In this document: piece after piece, positions 8,078 through 18,100 of the stretch
Position numbering within the stretch: the first letter of the stretch is position 1
Layout: the number at the start of each line of letters is the position of its first letter
Assembly: GCA_026645415.1 (NCBI GenBank)
Contig: JAPEVH010000007.1
Coordinates: 1-64,000 of the forward strand
From: Candidatus Electronema sp.
GTDB taxonomy: Bacteria; Desulfobacterota; Desulfobulbia; Desulfobulbales; Desulfobulbaceae
Reading direction: 5' to 3'
Length of the DNA: 64,000 nucleotides
Position numbers and translations under genes: made by a program
Notes under the pieces: generated by a model
Told to the model about the DNA's origin: nothing
Databases searched by the model: none
The model's input: only the letters and a program-made list of their open reading frames with translations

Positions 8078-9364
8078 ATGAAGCCTGAGAATGATCTTAC
8101 GGTCTTTGACCGACAGCATATTTGGCATCCTTATACTTCCATAACTGAGCCGCTGCCGGTTTATCCCGTTACTTCGGCCAGCGGAGTACGGATTAGATTA
8201 CAGGATGGCTGCGAACTAATTGATGGCATGTCCTCTTGGTGGGCAGCCATTCACGGTTATAATCATCCGGTACTAAACGCAGCTCTTCGGACACAGAGCG
8301 AAAAAATGGCCCATGTTATGTTCGGCGGCCTGACGCATGAAGCAGCAGTTGAGTTATGCCAATTGTTGCTGGACATGACACCTGCTGGACTTGATAAAGT
8401 TTTTCTCTGTGATTCTGGCTCAGTTTCTGTTGAAGTGGCTTTGAAAATGGCTCTGCAATATCAGCAGGCCAGAAACGTGCCAGAAAAATGTCGTTTTCTC
8501 ACTGTGCGTGGTGGATATCACGGTGATACCTTTCATGCCATGTCTGTTTGTGATCCGGTTACAGGAATGCACAGCCTGTTTAATCGTGTTCTGCCCCAGC
8601 AGTTTTTTGCTCCCCGTCCGAAATGTCGTTTTGGCACAGATTGGCAAGCAGAGGATATTGCAGAGCTAACCTCGCTGCTCGCTACGCATCACACTGAGAT
8701 CGCGGCAATCATTATTGAGCCGATTGTTCAAGGGGCGGGTGGTATGTGGTTCTATCATCCACAGTATCTACGTGAGCTGCGTCTGCTCTGTGACCGCTTT
8801 GAGGTGCTGTTGATCTTTGACGAAATTGCTACCGGCTTTGGCCGAACCGGTAAAATGTTTGCGGCTGAACATGCTGGAGTTAGCCCAGATATTCTTTGCC
8901 TTGGCAAAGCGTTGACTGGCGGCTATATGACTTTGGCTGCTACGCTTTGTACAAACAATGTCGCCCAAGTTATCTGCCAAGGAGAACCTGGGTTGTTTAT
9001 GCACGGCCCAACCTTTATGGCAAATCCTTTAGCTTGCGCAGTTGCAATGGCTTCTGTTAAACTTTTGCTGCAAAGTGATTGGCAGCAGAATATTCAGCGC
9101 ATTGAACAGCAGTTGCAAGAAGAATTGGAACCAGCTCGATCATTGCAAAGCGTTGCGCATGTACGGGTGCTAGGAGCTATCGGGGTTATCGAGATGCGTA
9201 AAGCAATAGACATGGCCACGCTGCAACATTTTTTTGTTTCTCAAGGAGTCTGGATTCGTCCTTTTGGTCGCTTGATCTATTTAATGCCACCTTATATTAT
9301 TCAATCAGCAGATTTGACGAGATTGACCAAAGCGGCAATCCAAGCAGCTCGTTCTTATTCTTGA
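8078..9364 (+). CDS. bioA: Adenosylmethionine-8-amino-7-oxononanoate aminotransferase
   Basis: A 428-residue class III PLP aminotransferase of biotin synthesis that converts KAPA to DAPA with SAM as amino donor. The signature [11 protein letters not shown] near the N terminus is typical of Bio[14 protein letters not shown] carries the PLP-contacting Asp, and [11 protein letters not shown] the Schiff-base lysine. [12 protein letters not shown] and the [12 protein letters not shown] segment also match. No other biotin gene is in the window, so the pathway is scattered. It overlaps nothing and follows def by 8 bp. Confidence 0.95.
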   Translation: MKPENDLTVFDRQHIWHPYTSITEPLPVYPVTSASGVRIRLQDGCELIDGMSSWWAAIHGYNHPVLNAALRTQSEKMAHVMFGGLTHEAAVELCQLLLDMTPAGLDKVFLCDSGSVSVEVALKMALQYQQARNVPEKCRFLTVRGGYHGDTFHAMSVCDPVTGMHSLFNRVLPQQFFAPRPKCRFGTDWQAEDIAELTSLLATHHTEIAAIIIEPIVQGAGGMWFYHPQYLRELRLLCDRFEVLLIFDEIATGFGRTGKMFAAEHAGVSPDILCLGKALTGGYMTLAATLCTNNVAQVICQGEPGLFMHGPTFMANPLACAVAMASVKLLLQSDWQQNIQRIEQQLQEELEPARSLQSVAHVRVLGAIGVIEMRKAIDMATLQHFFVSQGVWIRPFGRLIYLMPPYIIQSADLTRLTKAAIQAARSYS

Positions 9365-9401
9365 GTAAGACAAACTATCCATTCAGCAGGCGGCGAATAG
9401 T

Positions 9402-9791
9402 GTGAACATAGGCATACGTCGATTCACCCGGATAACGTTCAACCATAAGGTACGACTAGATTTCGGGGACCAACAATATGAAGAGCAGAGTATCTGTAAC
9501 CTGAGTCTTAGTGGTATCTGCGTTAAAGGAAATTTTACCCGGAAAAAAGGAGATCGCTGTGTAGTAGAACTTCATCAAAGCGGAGAGATAGGACTTTCTG
9601 TCGAGTTCCAAGCTAAAGGCGTAGTTGCTTGGGTAAACCTTGAACGCATAGCCATTGAGTTTACCGAGATGGAGCATGAAAGTTTAATTTTTCTCCAGAC
9701 CGCGTTGCTCTATCAGGCGGATGATCCGATGTTGCTTGGTACAGAATTTGGAAGAGATGTTTCTTTTCAGGTTATAGATAAAGACGACTAA
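9402..9791 (+). CDS. PilZ-domain protein (putative c-di-GMP receptor)
   Basis: A 129-residue protein starting at GTG 9402. The N terminus carries RRFTR, matching the RxxxR c-di-GMP-binding motif, and CNLSLSGICV provides the [DN]xSxxG partner motif in a single PilZ domain that fills the protein. Both binding elements are present, so ligand binding is plausible. It follows bioA by 37 bp. Its stop overlaps the stop of the convergent queA by three bases. The window also encodes a GGDEF-EAL protein and an HD-GYP protein, and a pilus region that such a receptor could influence; that link is inference. Confidence 0.8.
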   Translation: MNIGIRRFTRITFNHKVRLDFGDQQYEEQSICNLSLSGICVKGNFTRKKGDRCVVELHQSGEIGLSVEFQAKGVVAWVNLERIAIEFTEMEHESLIFLQTALLYQADDPMLLGTEFGRDVSFQVIDKDD

Positions 9792-10876
9792 CGTTTGGTA
9801 ATAACCGCCATTGCATCACCATAGCTAAAAAAACGGTAGCCTTGTGCTACAGCTTCAGCATAAGCAGTCAAAATCTGCGCTCGTCCTACCAAGGCAGAAA
9901 TAAGAAAAAGAAGCGAAGAGCAGGGAAGGTGGAAATTGGTGATTAAATTATCTACCACTTTAAAACGATACCCCGGATAGATGTACAGTCCACACAAACC
10001 CTCAACTGGCAAAACGCAGCCTGTTTTGTCTGTAGCAAATTCAAGTGTACGAGCTGTTGTCGTACCCACCGCCCAAATCCTACCACCCGCCGACCGTGTT
10101 GCATTAATTCGCGCTGCTGTCTCATGAGGAACTCGAACAAATTCCTGATGAATTTGATGCTCGCGGATATCGCTACTCCGCACTGGTGCAAAGGTTCCAT
10201 AGCCAACATGCAGTGTCACTGAAGCCTGCTTAATTCCTTTCTTTTCGAGTTCTGACAGCAAGTCACGGCTGAAATGTAGTCCAGCCGTAGGTGCCGCTAC
10301 TGAACCAATATGATGCGCATATTCAGTCTGATATCGTTGAGAATCCGCTACAGTATTGCCTTTGGGTCGGCGAATATACGGTGGTAAAGGAAGCTGACCA
10401 TACTGTTCAAGTAATGTGCTAAGATCAACATCTGTTGGATACAGCAAGGTAATCTTCACTTTCCCATCCGGCAGCAACTCCTCAACTTTAGCGTGTAGAT
10501 CATCGGCAAAAAAAAGCTGACTTTGAGATTGAGGCCGTTTTGAGCTTCTCAGCAGAGCTAAAGCTGTCGCCTCACCCGGAATATTTGATTCTGGAAAATG
10601 GAGGAGGAGCAATTCAACTCTGCCACCGCTTTCTTTTTTACCAAAGAGTCGGGCTGGAAAAACTTTACTGTTGTTTACTACAAGCAGATCGCCGGGTCGA
10701 AAGAGTTCCCCTACGGCAGCAAACCTTCTGTGCCTGATTTGGTTAGCTACACAATCAAGCACCATCAGCCGAGATTGATCCCGCTGTTCAGCAGGCTCTT
10801 GGGCAATCAGGTGCTCTGGTAGCGGGTAGTCGTAGGAAGAAAGGCTATACACCGCCTCAGAAAGAGTATCTGACAT
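9788..10876 (-). CDS. queA: S-adenosylmethionine:tRNA ribosyltransferase-isomerase
   Basis: A protein of 362 residues from the ATG at 10876; an in-frame TTG at 10897 would add seven residues, and neither has a strong ribosome binding site. QueA transfers the ribosyl moiety of SAM to preQ1-tRNA to form epoxyqueuosine. Family motifs are clear: YDYPLPEHLIAQEP, RDQSRLMVLD, LVVNNSKVFPARLFG, GSVAAPTAGLHFS, HVGYGTFAPVR, EFVRVP and ITNFHLPCSSLLFLISALVGR. Its 3' end meets the PilZ gene. Upstream it is separated by a hairpin from the unknown secreted protein on the same strand. Confidence 0.96.
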   Translation of the reverse strand: MSDTLSEAVYSLSSYDYPLPEHLIAQEPAEQRDQSRLMVLDCVANQIRHRRFAAVGELFRPGDLLVVNNSKVFPARLFGKKESGGRVELLLLHFPESNIPGEATALALLRSSKRPQSQSQLFFADDLHAKVEELLPDGKVKITLLYPTDVDLSTLLEQYGQLPLPPYIRRPKGNTVADSQRYQTEYAHHIGSVAAPTAGLHFSRDLLSELEKKGIKQASVTLHVGYGTFAPVRSSDIREHQIHQEFVRVPHETAARINATRSAGGRIWAVGTTTARTLEFATDKTGCVLPVEGLCGLYIYPGYRFKVVDNLITNFHLPCSSLLFLISALVGRAQILTAYAEAVAQGYRFFSYGDAMAVITKR

Positions 10877-10901
10877 GAAATTTGCTGAGATAAACAAGAA
10901 T

Positions 10902-10936
10902 CCGCTGCCGGATAAGAGAATACCGACAGCGGATAA
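10902..10936 (-). terminator. Hairpin between the unknown secreted gene and queA
   Basis: ATCCGCTGCCGG (10902-10913) and CCGACAGCGGAT (10925-10936) are inverted with one mismatch. The T-run on the minus strand is weak (GATTCTTGTTT region), so termination may be partial. Confidence 0.5.
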
Positions 10937-10954
10937 GAAAAATAGATAGAAGAT

Positions 10955-12031
10955 TCAGGGCTGCGGATAATCGTCGTAATACTGCTCTGAAGAGCCGGGA
11001 TAAATAGGTTCAGGAGCAGGTCTATATTCAGGGAGATAGGGCTTATCAAAAGTGATATCCCCATCATCACAGAATGGAGCACAGCTCTCCGTTCGACTGC
11101 TTTTCACTTTGACTTTGCTTTTTGTAGTACCGTCTGCGTCAGTCATTACAGAAATGTTGATTTTGGTTTCTGTGCGACCTGCTGATTTTTTTATTGGCGG
11201 CGGTGGCAGATCCTTGATCAAGACGCTGCGTCCTGTCCTTGCACTAGCGCAGCAGCTATCCAAGGTCCGACAGGAAATCGTCTGTAAACCAATATCATGG
11301 AAGCGGAACGGAACACTAACTTGCTCTCCTGGTCTTACCCAACCAGAATCATAGGGATTGCTAAAATTCCACTCTGATCCTGATGCCACGCACTGTACTT
11401 TTACTAATCCGCCTTGCCGACAAATACCTGCGGTAACAGCAAGATCAAGTTGACTATTAACGAGAGCCTCACGAGGATATTGGCTGATTAATGGTCGTCC
11501 TAGTTCGCTTCCACCTTCAGAAAAATCTTGAACAGGACGCTTTGAAGAATAATATAGCTCCTCCGGCTCATCATATTCGACAGGCTCAGGATAGTTGTAG
11601 TATCTTTTTGCCAAGATCCGCACTGGGCCAACCCAAGCGTGACCATAGCTGTTCGATAGACAGGCGTAGAAAGTCTCTTGCGTTGCAAGCTCATCAAGTC
11701 GCACCCGCAATTCAGTTGTGCGACTACCTAAACGAACTATGCCTGATGTAATTGTTTTTCCACGCCAATTATTGGCTCGAAGAGCAATCTCGCTTTCTGT
11801 GTTAAAAGGTAGGCCATCTTTTTTGCGAATCATAAAATACACATAGCGACCTTTGACTTTTACAGACAGCTCTAAAATAGCTCCCCAAGAACCTCCTCCA
11901 TCTTGGGTACTATTGATCTCTGGGCCATATCCAGCGTTGGCATTATTGATCGGCAATAAAAATGAGCTTAATATGAAAAAAAACAAGATACCTGCGACAA
12001 GATTTGCCGTCCTGCTAAAAGAAAAAATCAT
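10955..12031 (-). CDS. Secreted protein of unknown function
   Basis: A 358-residue protein with an N-terminal hydrophobic signal ending NANA-GYG, so it is probably exported. The first 120 residues look like a beta-rich domain (GGSWGAILELSVKVKGRYVYFMIRK is its core, spanning two strands). The middle has Tyr/Pro/Glu-rich linkers (EYDEPEELYY). A second part has paired cysteines (GICRQ, VQCV, ISCRTLDSCC). The C-terminal tail is proline-rich with ESCAPFCDDGD. I recognise no family. The late cysteines suggest disulfides in the periplasm or at the surface. It is monocistronic or loosely linked to queA. Confidence 0.7.
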   Translation of the reverse strand: MIFSFSRTANLVAGILFFFILSSFLLPINNANAGYGPEINSTQDGGGSWGAILELSVKVKGRYVYFMIRKKDGLPFNTESEIALRANNWRGKTITSGIVRLGSRTTELRVRLDELATQETFYACLSNSYGHAWVGPVRILAKRYYNYPEPVEYDEPEELYYSSKRPVQDFSEGGSELGRPLISQYPREALVNSQLDLAVTAGICRQGGLVKVQCVASGSEWNFSNPYDSGWVRPGEQVSVPFRFHDIGLQTISCRTLDSCCASARTGRSVLIKDLPPPPIKKSAGRTETKINISVMTDADGTTKSKVKVKSSRTESCAPFCDDGDITFDKPYLPEYRPAPEPIYPGSSEQYYDDYPQP

Positions 12032-12054
12032 GACCAGCCTCCATCTTGATCAGA

Positions 12055-12122
12055 TTCATGATGCAGCGGCTGCTGCCCCGGCCTCGGTGAACCTACTGAA
12101 GACCGGGAGGTTACATTTTTAT
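12055..12122 (-). other. GC-rich inverted repeats in the leader of the unknown secreted gene
   Basis: On the minus strand CCCGGTC pairs with GGCCGGG around a 17-nt loop, followed by a compact hairpin GCAGC-AGCC-GCTGC, all within 90 nt upstream of the start codon at 12031. It stands out against AT-rich flanks and may be a structured leader. It matches no riboswitch class I know. Confidence 0.35.
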
Positions 12123-12184
12123 TATACCAACGTAAGGCAAGAGCGTACAGTCCATTCTAGTTTCCATTCTTTGGAGTTCTTCTC

Positions 12185-12847
12185 ATGTCAATCCTCATTA
12201 CTGCTGCAACTGCATTTGAGATGCAAGCTTATGATACAGCAAAAGGGAATAGTAGCAGCACACTACGCTTAATCACCGGCATTGGCCTGACCGAAACAGC
12301 TCTGTCGCTCACGTCTCTGTTGCATCATCATGCCAGTGCCGTTGATCTCGTGCTCAATTTTGGCATTGCTGGAGCCTATGCAAGAAGCAGTGGGGCTGAA
12401 CTCCTCGATATCTGCGTGGCTGAACAGGAGCTGCTAGGCGATCTGGGTGTTTGTCTGCCAGAACGAATTGAACGCTTTGTTGAACGGGGGTTACCTGTGC
12501 AGGATAGCTTTCTGCTTGATCTGCATCTGCGCCAGCGAGTAGAACAAGGACTAAATTTGGCTGGTATTCCTTATAAAAAAGGAAAGTTTGTCACGGTGAA
12601 CTGCGCTAGTGGGACGAAGAAGCGGGCTGAAATATTAGGCAGGCAGTTTCAAGCCTTGTGCGAAAACATGGAAGGTGCCGCAATAGCTAGAGTCTGCAAG
12701 CACTTTCAGATACCTTGCGTAGAATTACGTTGTATCAGTAATAACGCCGGAGAATCAAATAAAAAAAAATGGCAACTTGAGGAAGCGTGTACGCAGGCAG
12801 GGCAGGCTGCTGCTGTGGCGGTTGATTTTTTACTCAAGGATGCCTAG
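12185..12847 (+). CDS. mqnB: Futalosine hydrolase
   Basis: A 220-residue nucleoside-phosphorylase-fold hydrolase with GGAG 10 bp before the ATG. The N terminus MSILITAATAFEMQAYD, the LVLNFGIAGAY segment and CENMEGAAIARVC (purine-nucleoside binding, catalytic acid region) fit MqnB, which cleaves futalosine to dehypoxanthinyl futalosine in menaquinone synthesis. CVELRCISNNAGE near the C terminus also fits. A 5'-methylthioadenosine/SAH nucleosidase is the alternative, but mqnD at 59.7 kb supports the futalosine pathway. It converges with mltD. Confidence 0.88.
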   Translation: MSILITAATAFEMQAYDTAKGNSSSTLRLITGIGLTETALSLTSLLHHHASAVDLVLNFGIAGAYARSSGAELLDICVAEQELLGDLGVCLPERIERFVERGLPVQDSFLLDLHLRQRVEQGLNLAGIPYKKGKFVTVNCASGTKKRAEILGRQFQALCENMEGAAIARVCKHFQIPCVELRCISNNAGESNKKKWQLEEACTQAGQAAAVAVDFLLKDA

Positions 12848-12888
12848 CAAATCGCGATTATGCCAGACATCCTTACATCTAAAGATGA

Positions 12889-14868
12889 TCAGCCGTTTTT
12901 GATCACCAACGTTGTGCCTGGCTGAAGCTGATTGCCATTGAGACTGTTCCAGTCTTTAATGTCATTGGTTGAAACCTGAAGTTTTTTAGAGATCGACCAG
13001 AGAGAGTCGCCGTTGCGTACCTTGTAATAACTAACTGCTGTATCTTCTACTACAGCAGCTCCAGCTTTCCGTTTCCCTTTCCCAGAAAGAGTAATGGTAG
13101 CTCCTGAGCTGTTTTTCTCTGACACAGCTACGTTTGTTGTTGTACTTGGTTTCCATTTCTTCCCACTGGCAGACAATTCAACTGCGCCACTGGTGATTGA
13201 AGCGACTTGGGCAACGGCTGTCTGTGGCAGATGAACAATCAGTTTCTGGCCAACTCGTACATTAGTCGCACGGTTGATTTTATTCCATTTCATCAACGAG
13301 GCCACCGACACATCGTATTTCTCACTCACATGAGAGAGCGTCTCGCCTTTACGGAGCGTGTACTTTTCTGTTGCTGGCGGCGGCGTTGCTTTTTTAGTAT
13401 CTACTAAAGCATACGTTGCTGTGGCTCCAGAAACCTGCGTACTGGGGAGACGCAAATATTGACCAATTCTTAACTTGGCAGAACGCAAATTATTGACCTT
13501 AAGCAGGTCGGTCATGCTAATCTGATACTTTTTGCTGATCTGCGAGAGTGTTTCGTTTTTCGCAACCTTGTGGCTGCTGTATGCACTACCAGAACGCTGC
13601 AAGGTATTAGGCAAATTAGCAGCTACGAGTGCGCCACGGCCTGCTGGCACCTTGAGTAGCCAGCCGCCCTTGGCTGTTGTTGGTACCTGATCTTTGAGCA
13701 AATCGTTGTTGAGATCCCTGAGCTGACTTAGATTTACAGAAGCACTCGCTGCTACAGCCTTGAGAGGAGTACCTGAAGGTACTCTAACTACTTCATGCTG
13801 GATTGGCCTTCTATATCTGATGCCATCAAAACCGTACTGTTCTGGGTTACGAGAAATCAAAACAGCAGCAATCATTTGCGGAACATACCGTTTTGTTTCA
13901 AGACTCAGATAATCATTTTGGGCCAGCTCCCAGAAGTTGTTTGCTCTATATCTTTTTAAACCTTGCTCAATAGTACCTTCACCGGCATTGTAAGCAGCTA
14001 CTGCTAAATGCCAATCACCGAAGCGTTTGTATAACGCTTTTAGATAGGTAATCGCTGCTTTAGTTGCTTTTTCTGGATCACGACGTTCATCAGCCCAAGA
14101 GTCAATACGAAGGCCAAAATTACGTCCTGTTCCTGGAATGAACTGCCAGAGGCCAGAAGCATGGGAGCGAGAATAAGCGGAAGGATTAAAACCAGATTCG
14201 ATCATAGACAGCCAAGCTAACTCGAGCGGTAGCCCGGCCTTGTTCAACTCTTGCGTGATAAAAGGTAAATATTTTCCTGATCGTTCTAGCCAGCGGCGGA
14301 AATTTTTTCGCTGTTTTCCTTGGAAGAGATTCAGATAATACTGTACCTGTTTATTAACCAGCACTGGGAAACCACAGGAAACTTGCTTTACCGCTGGAGA
14401 GGAATTTAGCTCAGGGACAATCTTATTCAAGTCAGCTACTTCTGGATCATCAACAACTGGAAGATCTCGCTTTTCTGGCCAGACAGGTTCCTCAACTGGA
14501 GCTGTTGTAGACAGGTTACATTGCGTTCCTAGCTCGCTCTCTGGTTCTACAGCAACCCATTCACCGGTTTCTTTTAGCCCTTCTAGCTCTTCCTGTAAGT
14601 CTTTTTCTGATTCAACTGCAACAGTATCTGATCTGTCATCAGTAAGTTGTTCATTGGTAGTTCGTTTTCCCTGCGTTCCTGTAGAGGATGCCGAACCCTG
14701 TTGCTGATCAAAATAGCGTTCAACAATCAATCGCAGTTGCTCTGCATCATCAACCTCTGCTTGCTGGCTAGATCTGCTCCCGCCTGTGTTAATGGGAGAG
14801 CAGGCCGCAGGAAGAGATAACGGCACAAGCAGCATAATGTACGAAATAACTTTTTTAGTTTTCTTCAT
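12889..14868 (-). CDS. mltD: Membrane-bound lytic murein transglycosylase D with three LysM domains
   Basis: A 659-residue lipoprotein (lipobox LPAAC, Cys23). After an acidic linker of about 170 residues comes the SLT domain: LAWLSMIESGFNPSAYS holds the catalytic Glu, and ASGLWQFIPGTGRNFGL and AVAAYNAGEGTI complete the signature. Three LysM peptidoglycan-binding modules follow: HKVAKNETLSQISKKYQIS, YTLRKGETLSHVSEKYDVS and YKVRNGDSLWSISKKLQVS, the last at the extreme C terminus. It cleaves glycan strands with 1,6-anhydro product. It is divergent from the PBP gene, from which it is separated by 315 bp. Confidence 0.93.
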   Translation of the reverse strand: MKKTKKVISYIMLLVPLSLPAACSPINTGGSRSSQQAEVDDAEQLRLIVERYFDQQQGSASSTGTQGKRTTNEQLTDDRSDTVAVESEKDLQEELEGLKETGEWVAVEPESELGTQCNLSTTAPVEEPVWPEKRDLPVVDDPEVADLNKIVPELNSSPAVKQVSCGFPVLVNKQVQYYLNLFQGKQRKNFRRWLERSGKYLPFITQELNKAGLPLELAWLSMIESGFNPSAYSRSHASGLWQFIPGTGRNFGLRIDSWADERRDPEKATKAAITYLKALYKRFGDWHLAVAAYNAGEGTIEQGLKRYRANNFWELAQNDYLSLETKRYVPQMIAAVLISRNPEQYGFDGIRYRRPIQHEVVRVPSGTPLKAVAASASVNLSQLRDLNNDLLKDQVPTTAKGGWLLKVPAGRGALVAANLPNTLQRSGSAYSSHKVAKNETLSQISKKYQISMTDLLKVNNLRSAKLRIGQYLRLPSTQVSGATATYALVDTKKATPPPATEKYTLRKGETLSHVSEKYDVSVASLMKWNKINRATNVRVGQKLIVHLPQTAVAQVASITSGAVELSASGKKWKPSTTTNVAVSEKNSSGATITLSGKGKRKAGAAVVEDTAVSYYKVRNGDSLWSISKKLQVSTNDIKDWNSLNGNQLQPGTTLVIKNG

Positions 14869-15183
14869 ATGACATAAGTGCTTCTGTGGTAATCAGATTA
14901 CGAGCCAGATTGACTTGTATTTTTTAGAAATTACTTCAGACTAAACACTGTTAGGTGTTTCCTTGCTGTGTTTGTACCATAGAATTGCCCTTTTTTACAA
15001 GAAAAAACACAATCTTGGTCATTATCCTGTCATTATCCAGAACATCCTGTTTTTCTTGCTCATTTCAAGACTTGACTTGACTTTATCGATTCTACTGGAC
15101 AGCATACGTGGCAAAGAATATCATATTTACCGAATACATTTTGTTATCCCGCGCCCTGCGATTCTCCTGATTTTCCAAACGAC
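14869..15183. other. Intergenic region between divergent mltD and PBP genes
   Basis: AT-rich, 315 bp. The overlapping TTGACTTGACT near 15072 could provide a -35 element for the plus-strand PBP gene, but no convincing -10 is positioned. A small open frame here lacks a ribosome binding site and looks spurious. Confidence 0.4.
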
Positions 15184-18100
15184 ATGCGCCGTTTTTTCCA
15201 TTTTCTTTTTAAACTATTTTTTTGTTTTTCTGTTCTTGGTCTCCTAACAGCCACCGGAGCATTGGGCTGGGTGTATTATTTAGTCACGCAAGTACCGTGT
15301 CCAGAAATGGCACCCAATAAAATTGCTGCTATTTTGGGGAGAGAAAGTCCGGTCTGTTATCGAGATGGACAAAAAAAAATCGGAGTACTATTTGAGGATA
15401 TCCATCGCCAGTATCTCACGTACGAGCAGATACCAAAACAATTTGTTAAGGCCATTGTGGCGGCAGAGGACGATCAGTTTTTTCATCACTATGGGATTGA
15501 TCCACCTGGCATTGCCAAAGCTCTATTGGAGAACTGGCGGGCAGGTCACATTGTTCGCGGTGGCAGTACCCTTACCCAGCAGACAGTAAAAAATCTTTTT
15601 GGACGCAGTGACAGGAGCTACAAAGCCAAGCTGAAAGAAATGCTGTATGCCCTCCGGTTAGAACAGCGTTTTTCAAAAGACAAGATTCTAGAATTTTACA
15701 GCAATCAGTTTTATGTCAGCGGTAATGGTCATGGTTTGGGCTTTGCTGCTCGTTATTATTTTGACAAGGAGCCATCCGAGTTAAATCTACTAGAGACCAG
15801 CTTTATAGCTGGCTCTGTTAAACAGCCAAGCCATTACGATCCCTTTGTGCAGCAAGATCGTGGCGCAGTAGCCAAAGCTAAATCTCGTGCCAAGGATCGG
15901 GCAGGTTATGTACTCAAAAGAATGCATAAATTTGGCATGATCAGTCAGGCTGAACTGGATGCCGCATGGAAGGGCAAACTTCTCTTTAAGCGTGGAAAAA
16001 CGAGCTATGCTCTGAATACGCTCATGGATATGGTCAGGGATGGGCTGTCTTCAAAAGCACTCTCTAACGTATTAGAAGCGCATGGCATAGATAATATTGT
16101 TACTTCAGGGGCAAAAATTATCACCACGATTGATCAACAATTGCAAACCGAGACGCTATACAGCCTGCGCCGACAACTCTCCAGCCTTGACGTGCAGCTT
16201 CGTGGTTATGATCGCGAAGAAGTACAGCAAGAATACAAAGAGGCTGAAGGGGACAGTGAGGTCAGTGAGAAGAATTTTGTCTTTGGCACTATTAAGAATA
16301 TTGAGCAAACTGATCCACAACAACCAAAAATTACCGTTAAATTCACTGATCAAGCCACAGAGGGAGTGATCGACCGCCAAGGGCTAGAACATCTGTTGAC
16401 CGCTTTCGTTAAAAATAGAAAAGGACCGTGGGCCAAACCAGGAAAGAACGATGTAGCTGATCTGCTGAAACGTCTTCAACTTAATGACAAGGTTTATGTT
16501 AGTGTCCGTGAGGCAGATTATTCGTTCGGCGGTGTACCAATGCTAGAACTGGAGCGGTATCCTGACAAACTGCAAGGTGCGGCGGTGGTTTTGCAGCAGG
16601 GTGCAGTAACTGCCGTAGCGGGTGGCATGGATAACCGTTTTTTCAATCGGGCGGTAGATGGAAAACGACCAATGGGATCGACAATGAAGCCCTTTCTCTA
16701 TGCTGCTGCCTTTCAGCTCGGCTGGAGTCCTCTTGATTACTTAAACAATCAGCGCAATGTTTTTGTCTTCCGCAATGCTCCCTACTTTCCTCGGCCTGAT
16801 CACAAAAGCCCTTTTGCTCATGTTTCTATGAGTTGGGCTGGCGTTAAGTCAGAAAATGTAGCCTCAGTTTGGCTGCTTTATCATCTCACCGACAAGCTGA
16901 CTCCTGCTGGGTTACAAGAAACAGCCGCTGGAGTGGACATGACCCCAAGGCCAGATGAAGATTATCTTTCTTTTAGCACTCGGATGCGGAGCACTTTTGG
17001 TCTCAATATTACTTCCGATGATCTTGACCAGATTGCCTATGAGCAGGCCAGACAAAAAGCAGAGGCAGATTTCCTTTTTGCAGGTAGACAAAAGGAGTAT
17101 CGGCAATGGCAGCAAATCCCTTATGGCCTCAATTATAATAAGTTTCGCTCCAGAATACGCGATGAACTGAAGAAAAAGAAATTGACTTCAGAGGAACGAT
17201 CAGAGTATTGGAAACAGCTTTCCCTGTTAGGACAAAGTTACCCTGATTTAGAACGGACGCAGCGCGCTCTGAAGCAGTATCAAAAATATCTCAGTCAGCT
17301 CCAGTCAGCAGTACCTAGTCTTTTTCAACAACAAAAACCTCAGACTCCACCAGACCATCCAACTGGCACCTTGGTTACTGATGACGATGGACGGTTGATC
17401 TATACACTCCGTAGCAATTTGCCAGAAAAATGGGAGCCAGTAGATGACCAGAATTTTCGTTGGCGGCTCGCTGGAATGTTTCCAGCAGAACAAGAGATGC
17501 TCTGGAGTAATGTGCTCTTGGAAGGCAGAGTCAGCTTGAGCAGTTTTGCCATTATTCGACGGCAGATGGAGGCAGAACGAGCGGTTCTTACTGAACAGCC
17601 GCCGTATTCGCTGGATGTGCTCCTCAAATTCCGCGACTACCGGATCATGGTTGGCTTGCAATATCTTATCCGTCTAGCGCGTGCATCAGGAGTGAGGAGC
17701 AATTTAGAGGCTGTGCTCTCCTTTCCTCTTGGTTCTAATGTAATCTCTTTGATGGACAGTGTGCGCATGTATGAAACCTTGGTTACGGGCAGCCACTGGC
17801 AGGCACAATTAGACAAGGAATTGCCGGAAACAGAAGATGGTATTTCTCAAGAGAGTGAAAATATTCAGGCTGGATTGGCTTTAATAGAACGGATTGAAAC
17901 CCCGGAAGGACGAGTTATTTATAGCCGTCGGGCAGCCGCTCAACCAGTGATTGACCAAAAAAGCAGCAGTGAGGTCAGTAACATTCTCCAAAATGTCGTT
18001 CACTGGGGTACTGGCCATTATGCTTGGGAAAATATTCGCTTAACGGAAGCAGAAAAGAAGAAAAGCCCTGCGTTACCATTGATGGGCAAGACTGGTACTG

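Noticed and set aside
14963-15247. Small hydrophobic open frame before the PBP gene
   Set aside because: No ribosome binding site, and it runs into the PBP start in another frame.
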